A DNA stretch of 64,000 bases from Ignavibacteriales bacterium (GTDB lineage: Bacteria > Bacteroidota > Ignavibacteria > Ignavibacteriales > Ignavibacteriaceae): the NCBI GenBank assembly GCA_016714125.1, contig JADJNX010000007.1, forward strand, positions 62,001 to 126,000, in the 5' to 3' direction. Shown here in pieces: positions 1 to 8,401 of this stretch. The number at the start of each line of letters is the position of its first letter. Position 1 is the stretch's first letter. The notes beneath the pieces are model-generated. The model saw nothing but the letters and a program-made list of their open reading frames with translations, was not told the origin of the DNA and ran no database searches. The translations under genes were made by a program, and so were the position numbers.

Positions 1-162
1 TTAGATAATTGTTCACGCTTTTGTTAATAAAATTCCGTTAATAAATTTCCTCTTATACTACCCAATTTAGCCCCTGATTTCGGGGATACAATCGCACAAA
101 GGATTGAAAACTGGATTACATCGAGTGGGGGACTACAGGGTGAGTTTTGTGGGTTAAGAGGG

Positions 163-1076
163 TTAGAAACCCCAGAGCAACCAGCTGCTTTGTGCTTTTT
201 CCAATAACATTTTCAAGTTAAATGTTCCATCTTTAAGGTTTATCATTACGGAATCGATATTTTTGCCCAGATTTTTATTTACATTCACAGACAATTCCTT
301 TAGTCCGACTGAACCATCTTTTAAATTGGTCATCACGGAATCCAGGTTCTGAGCGAGTGAAGGATCCATCAGGAGTCTTCCTACACTTCCGTTTCCATCT
401 TTTACATTTCTGACAATCGTCATTAGATCGGCGGACATGGTCTCTGTGTTGTTTAGTGTTGACTTAATCAGAGTATTGAATCCTGATGAGCCCGATTTCA
501 GCAATGCAATTGCTGAATCAAAATTTTGGGAAAGATCATCATCCATCAACAGTCTTCCAACAATTCCTTTCCATCCTTAATATAGGTTGTAATTTTGGCG
601 AGATCTGCTGTGATCTCGGATGTATTATCAATAGTCCCTTTCAACGAGGCAAAGATTTCATCAAGGTTTATCGGAGGAGCTGTTTTAATCTGATCCTTGT
701 CTTCAATAGTTACAGCTTTTCCCTTACCCGGTGAAATAAAAAGAATCTTGTTCCCCATCAACCCCTCTGTTCCAATATTTGCAATAGCATTTTTGTTGAT
801 AAACTTGCGAACACTTTCATCAATTATCATATCAACCTGAACCGATGTGTCAGTTATGATTGAAATGCCTTCCACCACACCAACATTGATCCCCGCAAAG
901 CGGACATTTCCACCAACCTGAAGCCCTCCAACATCCTTAAAAACACCTGAGATGTTAAAAGTGCTGCGGAACAATTGTTGTTTTTCACCAATAAAATAGA
1001 TCGCAAGAATAAATACCACGACACCGACGGTGATAAAGATACCCAGCCTGATTTTGTTTTTTGAATCATTTTTCAT
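163..1076 (-). CDS. mlaD: MlaD-like MCE-domain substrate-binding protein (one frameshift)
   Basis: Membrane-anchored MCE protein of an Mla-type phospholipid transporter; in the family it binds lipid in the periplasm and hands it to the MlaE/MlaF ABC complex. An N-terminal TM helix (about residues 11-28, LGIFITVGVVVFILAIYF) is followed by an MCE domain (GLQVGGNVRFAGINVGVVEG) and a long C-terminal region with repeats of the type DGxGSVGRLLMDxxLxxNLDS, expected to be helical. The reading frame breaks near 566: adding one G to the run there turns KDGKELLEDC into KDGKGIVGRLLMDDD, which matches the second repeat copy downstream. Last gene of the mlaE-mlaF-mlaD run, 26 bp after mlaF. The shift is probably a sequencing error. 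Confidence 0.85.
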
Positions 1077-1102
1077 TTTGTAATCTCACTTTAATCCATT
1101 GG

Positions 1103-1897
1103 TCAATATTCAAAGAATGACCGGACCCATTTATCTGTTGAATTTTGCATCTCTTCAAACGAACCTTCTGCATAACAAACGCCTTCTTTCAGCACAATTA
1201 TTCTGTTGCCTGTAAGTTTGGCACACTCAATATCATGTGTAATGATAATTGATGTGGTTTCATATTTCTTCTGCACTTGTATTATAAGTTCGCTTATCTC
1301 TCGTGATGTGATCGGATCAAGACCCGTTGTTGGTTCATCATAGAGCATAATTTCCGGTTTTAATATCAGGGTTCTTGCAAGCCCAAGCCTTTTACGCATA
1401 CCCCCCGAGAGTTCGGAGGTCATCTGGTCAATCGCATCCGAAAGACCAACATTTTCAAGAGCTTCTTTTACGCGGAGATTTATCTCCTCGTTTACAATTT
1501 TTACTTTTTGCCGTCTTAGGGGAAATTCAAGATTTTCCCTTACGGTCATCGAGTCGTAGAGAGCACCGCTCTGGAAGAGGAATCCTATTTTTTTTCGTAT
1601 TTCGGACAATTCGTTTCTCTTTAAATTCGAAACATTTTGTCCAAATAAAACAAGATCCCCTTCATCCCACTCGAGCAGACCAACAATACACTTTATTAAT
1701 ACCGACTTTCCTGTTCCTGATTTCCCCAGGATCACAAGATTTTCCCCTTTGTAAATTTTCAGACTGATATCAACCAAAACTTTTTTTTCACCAAAAGATT
1801 TTTTGAGATTTTTCATCTCCACAACAATGGATTTCTCCGATGTTTCTGTTGTAATTGGTTTGTTGTCCTCAACCATTATTTTCATTTGCGTAGCCAT
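1103..1897 (-). CDS. mlaF: MlaF-like ABC transporter ATP-binding protein
   Basis: ATPase of the Mla-type lipid ABC transporter. About 264 residues, normal for the family. Walker A GKSGTGKS, signature LSGGM, Walker B IMLYDEP and switch histidine ITHD are all present. The start chosen is the ATG at 1897, one base after the mlaE stop, which implies translational coupling; a longer frame to 1933 would overlap mlaE. The roughly 28 residues before the ABC core (VVEMKNLKKSFG) look unstructured. Order mlaE-mlaF-mlaD matches retrograde lipid transport operons of diderm bacteria. Direction of transport and partners cannot be read from the sequence. Confidence 0.93.
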   Translation of the reverse strand: MATQMKIMVEDNKPITTETSEKSIVVEMKNLKKSFGEKKVLVDISLKIYKGENLVILGKSGTGKSVLIKCIVGLLEWDEGDLVLFGQNVSNLKRNELSEIRKKIGFLFQSGALYDSMTVRENLEFPLRRQKVKIVNEEINLRVKEALENVGLSDAIDQMTSELSGGMRKRLGLARTLILKPEIMLYDEPTTGLDPITSREISELIIQVQKKYETTSIIITHDIECAKLTGNRIIVLKEGVCYAEGSFEEMQNSTDKWVRSFFEY

Positions 1898-1898
1898 A

Positions 1899-2648
1899 TT
1901 AATAATTAAGCAAACTTGTGATCTGTACTGCAATCATATCGATGATAAATACAGTTAATGAGGCAAACACTACTGCGGAATTCGCAGCTTTTCCCACCCC
2001 TTCAGTTCCCTTGTCCGAATAGTATCCCTTGTAACATCCTATCAGTCCAATAGCAAACCCAAAGAAAAAGGTTTTTACAATAGCCGGAATCAGGTCTTTA
2101 TATTCAAGACTGTTAAATATATAGGAGAAAAAGAGAGTGGAACTTACATCCCCTTTAAGATTTACCCCTACAAATGCACCCAACAAACCAACCGCATCAG
2201 AAAAAAAGCACCAGCATCGGGAGCATCAAAGTTGCTGCAACAACTCTTGTAACCACAAGGTATTTAAATGGATTGGTCCACGAAACCTGCATGGCATCAA
2301 TTTGTTCAGTCACTTTCATCGAAGCAAGCTCTGCGCCGATACCCGATCCAACTTTCCCTGCAAAAATTAAAGCCGTAATTACAGGTCCAATCTCCTCACA
2401 ATAGAAACCGCGACCATAGCCGCCAGGAGTGATTCTGCACCAAACTTGGCGAGTGTTGGCCGCGATTGTATGGTAAGGACAAGACCTATGATAAAGCCGG
2501 TGATTGCAACAAGTCCAAACGACTTGTATCCAATCATAAAGGCTTGTTTTGCGAGTTCATTAAACTCGTAAGGCGGCTTAAAAACTTCTTTAAAAAATTG
2601 GAGAGTGAATGAAGCAATGGATGTCACTTCCAGAAAAAACTTTTTCAT
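1899..2648 (-). CDS. mlaE: MlaE-like ABC transporter permease (two frameshifts)
   Basis: Integral inner-membrane permease (MlaE/YrbE family), about 250 residues. The N-terminal part (MIGYKSFGLVAITGFIIGLV, LTIQSRPTLAKFGAESLLAA) and C-terminal part (MLGAFVGVNLKGD onward) are in frame with each other; the middle is read in another frame. Adding one G near 2394 gives VSIVREIGPVITALIFAGKV followed by GSGIGAELASMKVTEQIDAM, which is the most conserved part of the family. Removing one T from the seven-base run at 2201-2207 restores VLFSDAVGLLGAF. Both shifts lie in homopolymers and cancel, so the gene is probably intact in the organism. It follows the small Lys-rich ORF without a gap. Confidence 0.88.
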
Positions 2649-2777
2649 TTATTTTGGGATAATTATTGTGGACTTATCCAATCCATTCTTTTTATCTCTT
2701 TTATCCTGCTTTTTTTCTTTCATGCTTTTCGCAGGTTCTTTTTTGGAACCTTTTTTGGTGTCCTGGCTCTTGCTCAT
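2649..2777 (-). CDS. Small Lys-rich hydrophilic protein, 42 aa, directly upstream of mlaE
   Basis: An unrecognised 42-codon frame beginning MSKSQDTKKGSKKEPAKS and ending KSTIIIPK. Its TAA touches the mlaE ATG (AAATAAATG). A good Shine-Dalgarno (AAAGGA) sits about seven bases before its ATG. The protein is very basic and shows no membrane segment. Position suggests it is the first cistron of the mla operon. It could instead be a leader that only sets the translation level of mlaE. There is no family assignment, and confidence rests on the RBS, exact abutment and clean frame. Confidence 0.45.
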   Translation of the reverse strand: MSKSQDTKKGSKKEPAKSMKEKKQDKRDKKNGLDKSTIIIPK

Positions 2778-2950
2778 GACTTATTCCTTTATGTTACGAC
2801 TCATATGGGTATGGGAGCCGAATTGTGAAAATAGTTACGATCGAAAAATATGGAGAAAAATAGCGGGGAACAATAAACCAAATGGATGAAAAAGGGACTA
2901 ATCCTGTTGGAGCAGAAACTTAACGGGGGGGAGAGAGGATGAACACTTTT

Positions 2951-3646
2951 TTAATTATTTATAGTGTTGATGCTTCTTGTAATATCCTGCAAACTTTCTT
3001 CAGTGTAGGAATAGTTTGCAATTTCGAGGCGGGTATGCAATGCAAGTTTATCCATTATATTGTGGATATGGCTCTTAACTGTATGACTTGAGACATGAAG
3101 TTTTGACCAATTTCTTTGTTGCTCATCCCTTCACTTAACAGTGTCATTACCTGTTTTTCCCTCTTTGTCATCCTGACAACTTCGTTTAGTTTTATTTTCC
3201 CTTCACTCACCGCAAGATCAATTATCTTGGCAAACACAGTTTCAGAGGAGAGTGACGGCAACACATTTTCACCTTCGGCTACGGTTCTTATAGTTACAAT
3301 AAAATCTTCAAGGGAGGCATCTTTTAAGATAAAACCATTTGCACCGGCTTTGATATATAACAATATATCGGCTTGAACAGGGGCAAGGTCCATAACAACA
3401 ATTTTGGCTTTAGGGGAATTCTTCATGCAAAATTTCAACCACTCTGAGACTGTTCTGGTTACGCAACCCGAGGTCCATCAATATTACATCGGGACTCATC
3501 TCATGCATCAAGGAAAAGGTGGTCTTCGTCTCGTTTGCAGATTCCAGTACTTCAATATCAGAATGCTGTTTTAATATCTGAAGTATCCCCTCACGAAGAA
3601 GACGATTATCTTCAATGAGTAATACTTTAATTTTGTTCATGATCAT
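2951..3646 (-). CDS. NarL/LuxR-type response regulator, copy 1 (two frameshifts)
   Basis: DNA-binding response regulator: receiver domain then LuxR helix-turn-helix. The receiver begins IKVLLIEDNRLLREGILQIL and carries the acceptor Asp in DVILMDLGL and the conserved Lys in GFILKD. The HTH has MTKREKQVMTLLSEGMSNKEI. Removing one C in the run at 3413-3416 joins HEEFP to KAKIVVMDL. Adding one A near 3101 changes the end to GQKLHVSSHTVKSHIHNIMD, the recognition-helix motif, and extends the protein to the stop at 2951. Start ATG at 3646 or the in-frame ATG six bases later. It is a close paralogue of the next regulator, suggesting tandem duplication. No histidine kinase is adjacent. Confidence 0.82.
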
Positions 3647-3719
3647 ATCTCTTTTGTAATGGTTAATGACACAGAAGTTTTATAACTACGGCATTAATAT
3701 AGTTCCACGGGAAATTACA

Positions 3720-3748
3720 ATAGTCCAAAGGATTGAAAAATGGACTAT
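3720..3748. other. Hairpin between the two response regulators
   Basis: Perfect 8-bp inverted repeat ATAGTCCA ... TGGACTAT around a 13-base loop. The 14 bases CAAAGGATTGAAAA, starting in the left arm and running through the loop, recur at 97-110, downstream of mlaD. No T-run follows, so a terminator role is doubtful. It lies between the end of copy 2 (3789) and the start of copy 1 (3646) and could be part of the leader of copy 1. Confidence 0.4.
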
Positions 3749-3788
3749 AAAAGTATATTAAAGTGGAATGAAAAGTTTGGGGCGGAGT

Positions 3789-4454
3789 CTATTCCTCGAT
3801 TAAAGATATGTCGGGGTCTGCATCTCTATATGATTTATAGATGTGGGCATAATTTGCCACCTGCACACGGGTTTGCAAAGATAATTTTTCAAGAATGTTA
3901 TGGACATGGCTTTTTACTGTAAAAGCGGATAAATTAAGCTTTAACGCAATCTCTTTATTTGTATAACCTTCAGCAATCAATTGAATTACCTGCTGCTCCC
4001 TTTTTGTCATTCTTACCGACTCAACAATAATTGAGGGTGTTGTAGAATGAATTGCATTTTCAACTCTTTCCTGATCGCATTATAAAAATCTTCAATATTA
4101 GCATCTTTTAATAAAAACCACTGACACCAACTTTGATAAATTCGTAGATGTCTTTTTCCATCGCCACGAGATCCATCACAATTATTTTTGTATCAGGCAA
4201 CTTTTTAAAATCGACTTTACGATATTTAAACTGCTGTGGTCTCTTAGACCAAGGTCGAGTAAAACTATTTTTGTGTGTATTCTCAAGAATGGCTGAAAGG
4301 ATGTTTTCACCATTTCCCAAAGAGGAAACCACTTGCATATCAGGCTGTGTTCTAAGAAGAGTTTCAATTCCTCCCTAAGGAGCCGGTTATCTTCTATAAC
4401 AAGTATTGATATTTCTTCCATATTCATATCGATTGATATTTCGTCCATGTTCAT
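3789..4454 (-). pseudogene. NarL/LuxR-type response regulator, copy 2, multiply frameshifted
   Basis: Paralogue of the regulator at 2951-3646. The receiver start (ISILVIEDNRLLREE), the Asp region (KIVLLDLGLRDHSSL), the mid-receiver (TKIIVMDL), and an intact HTH (MTKREQQVIQLIAEGYTNKE then FTVKSHVHNILEKL) are recognisable but lie in different frames. At least four shifts are needed within 660 bp, a far higher density than in neighbouring genes. The shifts are homopolymer-like (for example one G missing after LLRE), so error is still possible, but real decay of a redundant duplicate is plausible. The N-terminus contains an in-frame 27-bp tandem duplication (MNMDEISID then MNMEEISIL). Confidence 0.65.
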
Positions 4455-4654
4455 GTCTAATTGTAAATTAATAGTTTTCTCCGGTTGTTTAAGTATATCT
4501 TGAGTCCTTAAAATTAAAAGAACTCATACGATACACCTTAAAGATAGCATAAATATTCCCAATTTCCTAACTTTATCTTATTATAATAACTCTGGCAACG
4601 AATAAAAGCAAGACTTAACCATTCAAACAAAAAAAATTGTCAAATAATAAGGAG

Positions 4655-5040
4655 TTATCCCCCAAGGATTGCCGTTGCCTCTATCTCAACAAGCATGTCG
4701 GGATCAACCAGTGAGCTGACCTGAACAAGTGTGCTTGCGGGACGAATTGTGCCAAAAACCTCACCATGTGCCCGGGCAACATCTTCCCAAATCGCCATGT
4801 CAACCACATATATCCTGGTTCTAACCACATCATTTATTGAACCACCTGCATCAATAAGCGCCTGCTCAATCTTTTTAAGATGATTTTAACCTGATAATAG
4901 GGTTCACCCAAACCCCTCACTTTTCCATCTTTCATGGAGGTTGTACCCGCCACTTCGATAACATTTCCAACTCTTACTGCTCTGGAATAACCAACAAGTT
5001 CTTCATATTTCGATCCTGAGGGGATATTTATCCGTTTCAA
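4655..5040 (-). CDS. RidA/YjgF/YER057c-family enamine/imine deaminase (one frameshift)
   Basis: Small trimeric enzyme family that hydrolyses reactive enamine/imine intermediates. With one A added in the five-base run at 4872-4876 the frame reads RAVRVGNVIEVAGTT, then AHGEVFGTIRPASTLVQVSS, ending DMLVEIEATAILGG, about 128 residues, normal for the family. The conserved Arg lies in GTIRPAST and the terminal Glu in VEIEA. The start chosen is TTG at 5040, preceded by GGAGG at a spacing of about seven bases; it overlaps the transketolase TGA (TTTGA), so the two are translationally coupled. The pairing with tkt has no obvious metabolic reason; RidA members are often general-purpose. Confidence 0.83.
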
Positions 5041-7013
5041 AGTGTTGCCTCCATTATTTTTTTCCACAGTGATTCCAAATTTTTCATACAATGTATTTGC
5101 AGGGGCTGAAGCTCCAAAATGGTCAAGAGCAATTTGGCGACCTTCATCACCTGTATATTTGCTCCATCCAAAAGAAACACCTGCTTCAACCGATATTCTC
5201 ATTTTAACTTCGGGTGAAAAGATGGAATTCCTGTATTCTACACTCTGTTTCTCAAACAATTCCCACGAAGGGAAGCTGACCACTCTCACTTTTTTACCCG
5301 ATTCAGTAAGTTTTTCACCAGCTTTAACTGCAATGTCAAGCTCTGAACCCGTCCCCATCAAAATTACATCGGGGGTGCCTTCACAATCGCGAACTATATA
5401 TGCACCTTTTTCAAGCCCTGAAGCGGGAACTGTTTTATCTTTAATTACCGGGAGACCCTGACGGGAAAGGATAAGTGCAGTTGGTCCGGCTGTATTTTCA
5501 AGAGCAGACTTCCATGCATAAACTGTTTCATGGCTGTCGGCAGGTCTTATCACAGTAAGCCCCGGAATCATCCTTAAACTTTGAATGTGTTCAACAGGCT
5601 GATGTGTGGGACCATCTTCACCAAGACCAATACTGTCATGGGTAAACACATAAATTACTCGAAGATTTTGCATCGCTGCAAGACGAATGGCGGGACGCAT
5701 ATAATCGGAAAACACCAGGAATGTCCCCCCAAAAGGGATAATTCCGCCATACATCGCCATCCCGTTCATCACGGCACCCATTCCATGTTCGCGGACACCA
5801 TAATGAATGTTCCTTCCCGATCTATTGACAGGAGAAAAAGAAGGAAGGTTTTTAAAATCTGTAAGATTTGACTCAGTCAGATCTGCCGATCCACCAATCA
5901 GTGTAGGATAATTATTATCAAGTGTATTGATCACTTTTTGTGAAGATGCTCTTGATGCAAGTTTTTCAGTAAGATCAGGGAAATAAGATTCATCGATGGG
6001 GAATTCACCCGGCACTTCACCACTCATTATTTGTGTAAGAAGTGTTGCCTCTTCGGGGTAAACCGATTTATATTGTTCAAAAAGTCCGGTCCACGAAAGA
6101 TAAACTTTTAATTTTTCTTCAATTGCAGAGGCAAAATGAGTTTTAACTTCTTCAGGCACCGTGAATGGTTCAGTGTATTCCCATCCGAGATTCTGTTTAG
6201 TAATTTCTATCTCTTTTTCACCAAGGGGTGAACCATGAGCTTTTGCAGTGTCCTGTTTATTTGGACTTCCATAACCGATGTTGGTTTTTGTGATAACCAG
6301 ACAAGGGCGGTCACTGCTTTGTGTTTCGTGAAGAGTCATCCTCAACCGGTCGAGATCATTTACATCATATATATTATATACATTCCAACCGTAGCTCAGG
6401 AATCTCTTTTCAGTTTCATCCGTGAATGAAAGGGATGTTTTGCCATCAATTGAGATACCATTATCATCATAAAAAGGACAAGTCTTTTTAGTTTCTGATT
6501 TCCGGCAAATGAAGCTGCTTCGTGTGAGATGCCTTCCATAAGATCACCGTCGCCGCAGATTGCATAAACATAATGGTCAAAAATCTCAAAATCGGGTTTG
6601 TTGAATTTTTTTGCCATAAACTCGAAAGCGAGTGCCATCCCCACAGCATTGGCAACACCCTGACCCAAAGGTCCTGTTGTGGCTTCCACTCCAACAGTGT
6701 GTCCTCTCTCGGGATGACCGGGAGTTAAACTCTCCCACTGCCTGAAATTTTTAATATCGTCAATACTCAATCCAAAACCGGACAGATGAAGCAGAGAATA
6801 AAGAAGCATACTCCCGTGACCACCTGAAAGAACAAAACGGTCTCTGTTTATCCAGTTTGGATCTTTGGGATTGAAGTTCATCACTTCATTAAAAAGGAAA
6901 TAACCAAGAGGCGCCAACCCCATCGGTGCACCGGGATGACCCGAGTTTGCTTTTTGAACTGCATCCATCGCAAGTGTGCGAATAGTATTAATCGATAATT
7001 TTTGGATATCCAA
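5037..7013 (-). CDS. tkt: Transketolase (two frameshifts)
   Basis: Thiamine-diphosphate enzyme of the non-oxidative pentose phosphate pathway, cytoplasmic. About 658 residues after correction, the usual length. N-terminal part: NSGHPGAPMG, GHGSMLLYSLLHLSGF, TTGPLGQGVANAVGMA and the ThDP motif starting GDGDLMEG. C-terminal part: SADLTESNLT, GVREHGMGAVMNGMA, THDSIGLGEDGPTHQPVEH. The two are joined by adding one base to the run at 6471-6475 (LVLFYDDNGISIDG). One surplus base at 5057-5063 must be removed for the true end, FGITVEKIMEATL. Start is TTG at 7013 after CAGGAGAT; the longer frame to 7055 lacks an RBS. ridA follows, overlapping by four bases. Confidence 0.93.
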
Positions 7014-7077
7014 CGAAATCTCCTGATAAATAGAAATTTTAAAAACTCTAACCATAAATATACAGAATCTAAAAATT

Positions 7078-7448
7078 ATCCTCGGAGAGGATTAAATATT
7101 CGTAGTTTATTGTTCACCCAAGACACCTTATCCCGCCTGAGGGATTAAATATTCGTAGCGTCTCGATAGCCGTCTGCAAGGTGAAAAGGGGAAGGGGGAC
7201 GCAGATACACGCAGATTAGACGGATTTCCGCGGATGGGGGTTCTGAAAATCCGCCTGGGCAGGTGATATGTTCGTAGGAAAACGGGGATTCTAACACAAA
7301 ATAAACTCCGACCCGTCGGAGTGGCATGTTCGTAGAAAATAATGCATTTTCCAACCACAAAATTATCCCCGGAGGGGATTCGATATTCGTAGCTCTTGAT
7401 CTTCTCCCCAGCCCCTTCTACCCGGCGAGCCGGGTTATATATTCGAAG
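7078..7448 (+). repeat. Cluster of six REP-like palindromic units, tail on the plus strand
   Basis: Each unit is a 14-18 base palindrome followed by a near-constant tail close to TAAATATTCGTAG. Stems: ATCCTCGGAGAGGAT (7078-7092), ATCCCGCCTGAGGGAT (7130-7145), CGCCTGGGCAGGTG (7252-7265, one G-U type pair), ACTCCGACCCGTCGGAGT (7305-7322), ATCCCCGGAGGGGAT (7365-7379), ACCCGGCGAGCCGGGT (7420-7435). Stem sequence varies but both arms change together while the tail is kept (variants ATATGTTCGTAG, CATGTTCGTAG, TATATTCGAAG). No transposase gene is in the window. Frames called across this block (7128-7460 and 7145-7360, minus) are artefacts of the repeats. Confidence 0.8.
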
Positions 7449-7453
7449 CAAAT

Positions 7454-7550
7454 CCGGCATCCCTCATAGGTCCGATTTAAGACAGTTGGTTGGGGATTGG
7501 GTGAACAACTGTGGATAATATTTCAATCCTTCATAGGTTCGATTTAAAAC
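7454..7550 (-). CRISPR. CRISPR remnant: two 30-nt repeats, one 37-nt spacer
   Basis: Read on the minus strand, repeat B (7521-7550) starts GTTTTAAATCGAACC and ends AGGATTGAAA, a classic CRISPR repeat style. Repeat A (7454-7483) matches at 22 of the first 25 positions but its last five differ. Between them is a 37-base non-repetitive spacer (7484-7520). Order B then A with A degenerate at its 3' end is what a trailer-end terminal repeat looks like. The stop codon of the adjoining cas6 remnant lies inside repeat B. No leader and no other cas gene is visible. The call rests on repeat style, spacer length and the neighbouring cas6 fragment. Confidence 0.75.
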
Positions 7551-7920
7551 TGATAAATTTCTTCAATTAAAAAAGTGGTAGATCGATCGATTGTTCCTAC
7601 CTTAAAAATGCTTTTTTGAAGTGTACCGGTGACGAATGTTGTAAGGAATTCTTCTGCTTTTGGGGAGGACACATAAAGGGTGGTGGTGGGATCTTCGAAA
7701 TAAAAAATATCTTTAACTACTTTTATTTTCGAAAATTCGATGCCAAATGAGAAAAGTTTATAGTTTTTCCTGATTCGAGTTGATATCCCTTATTGTGTAA
7801 AAACTCTGAAAATTCGGGAGAGCCCATTTTCAGCATATCGTAAATTGCAGAGCTCAGATGGTAATAAAAATTTGCGTTAATAGATTTTGAAGCACTCCTA
7901 AGAGTGAATTTTAATCGCAT
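7544..7920 (-). pseudogene. cas6: cas6 remnant (N-terminal RRM half of a CRISPR endoribonuclease)
   Basis: Resembles the N-terminal ferredoxin-like half of Cas6, the enzyme that cuts pre-crRNA in repeats. It begins MRLKFTLRSASKSINANFYY, then HLSSAIYDMLKMGSPEFSEF and LHNKGY. Adding one A in the run at 7764-7768 continues it as NYKLFSFGIEFSKIKVVKD, LYVSSPKAEEFLTTFVTGTL and KVGTIDRSTTFLIEEIYQF, about 125 residues in all. Family members are about 220-250 residues; the second RRM with the glycine-rich loop is absent. The frame runs straight into the CRISPR repeat, whose TTTTAA supplies the stop. This implies a deletion that fused the middle of cas6 to the array end. The homopolymer shift may be an error; the truncation is not explained that way. 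Confidence 0.7.
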
Positions 7921-8090
7921 AGACCTCCCTTTGTATTTTGCCTAAAGCAACAACTGCTCTATCGTTCATATTTTTTCCATTCAAATAATATCATGTTATG
8001 TATTTCAAAACTGATTTTTTAATGTTGGTTAAGTTAAGAATTTTTCACGATTATTTTATGTCATTGAATAACAATTTTTGATCTCAATTG

Positions 8091-8175
8091 CTACGAATAT
8101 TTAACCCGGCTCGCCGGGTAAGGGTGGCTTGGAGTTTAGAAGATGTGCTACGAATATTTAATCCTCTCCGAGGAT
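8091..8175 (-). repeat. Two REP-like units in inverted orientation
   Basis: Units at 8091-8119 (CTACGAATATTTA then ACCCGGCTCGCCGGGT) and 8148-8175 (CTACGAATATTTA then ATCCTCTCCGAGGAT). Their stems are exact reverse complements of the units at 7420-7435 and 7078-7092. They close the right side of the island holding the cas6/CRISPR remnant. Confidence 0.8.
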
Positions 8176-8355
8176 AATTTAATTTGACCCTTACGCTATT
8201 TCGTTCTACTGATGACAATCGAGGACGATTGTACACTCCTGTCACTAACGCAAGAAATCCACGATTTTCTCTCATATCTCTCAAGTCTCCGAAGTTCCGA
8301 GGTTCTGAGGTTCCGGGGTTCTCCATTTGTCTAATATCCCATTAATGGTTAAATT

Positions 8356-8382
8356 TTGTGATTGTTAATTAATCTTTATAAT
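8356..8382 (+). promoter_or_regulatory. Possible sigma-70-like promoter
   Basis: TTGTGA then TATAAT with a 15-base gap (16 if TTTGTG is used), about 20 bp before the ATG of the PEGA gene. Spacing is short, and Bacteroidota promoters often differ from this consensus, so this is tentative. Confidence 0.3.
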
Positions 8383-8401
8383 CAAGATCAATCCGGTTAC
8401 C

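Larger units (their letters stand above)
7921..8401. other. Gene-free stretch upstream of the PEGA gene
   Basis: Contains the two inverted REP-like units (8091-8175), an imperfect short tandem repeat near 8285-8325 (variants of GAGGTTC / GAAGTTCC) and a possible promoter at 8356-8382. The minus-strand frame at 8084-8326 lies over these repeats and has no protein character. Nothing else recognised. Confidence 0.6.

Noticed and set aside
97..110. Possible CRISPR-type repeat (GGATTGAAAA) near the window start and at 3730
   Set aside because: Only the short ATTGAAA word is shared; no second repeat at spacer distance and the upstream half does not match the repeat at 7521-7550.
2137..2404. Plus-strand frames of 77 and 76 codons opposite mlaE
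   Set aside because: The minus strand, once two homopolymer shifts are corrected, encodes the most conserved part of MlaE.
7128..7460. Minus-strand frames of 110 and 71 codons
   Set aside because: They run across the REP-like units; the translation is Arg/Pro-rich with repeat-derived words and no RBS.
8084..8326. Minus-strand 80-codon frame
   Set aside because: Made of REP units and a short tandem repeat; repeated phrases (GLNIRS) reflect the DNA repeat, not a protein.
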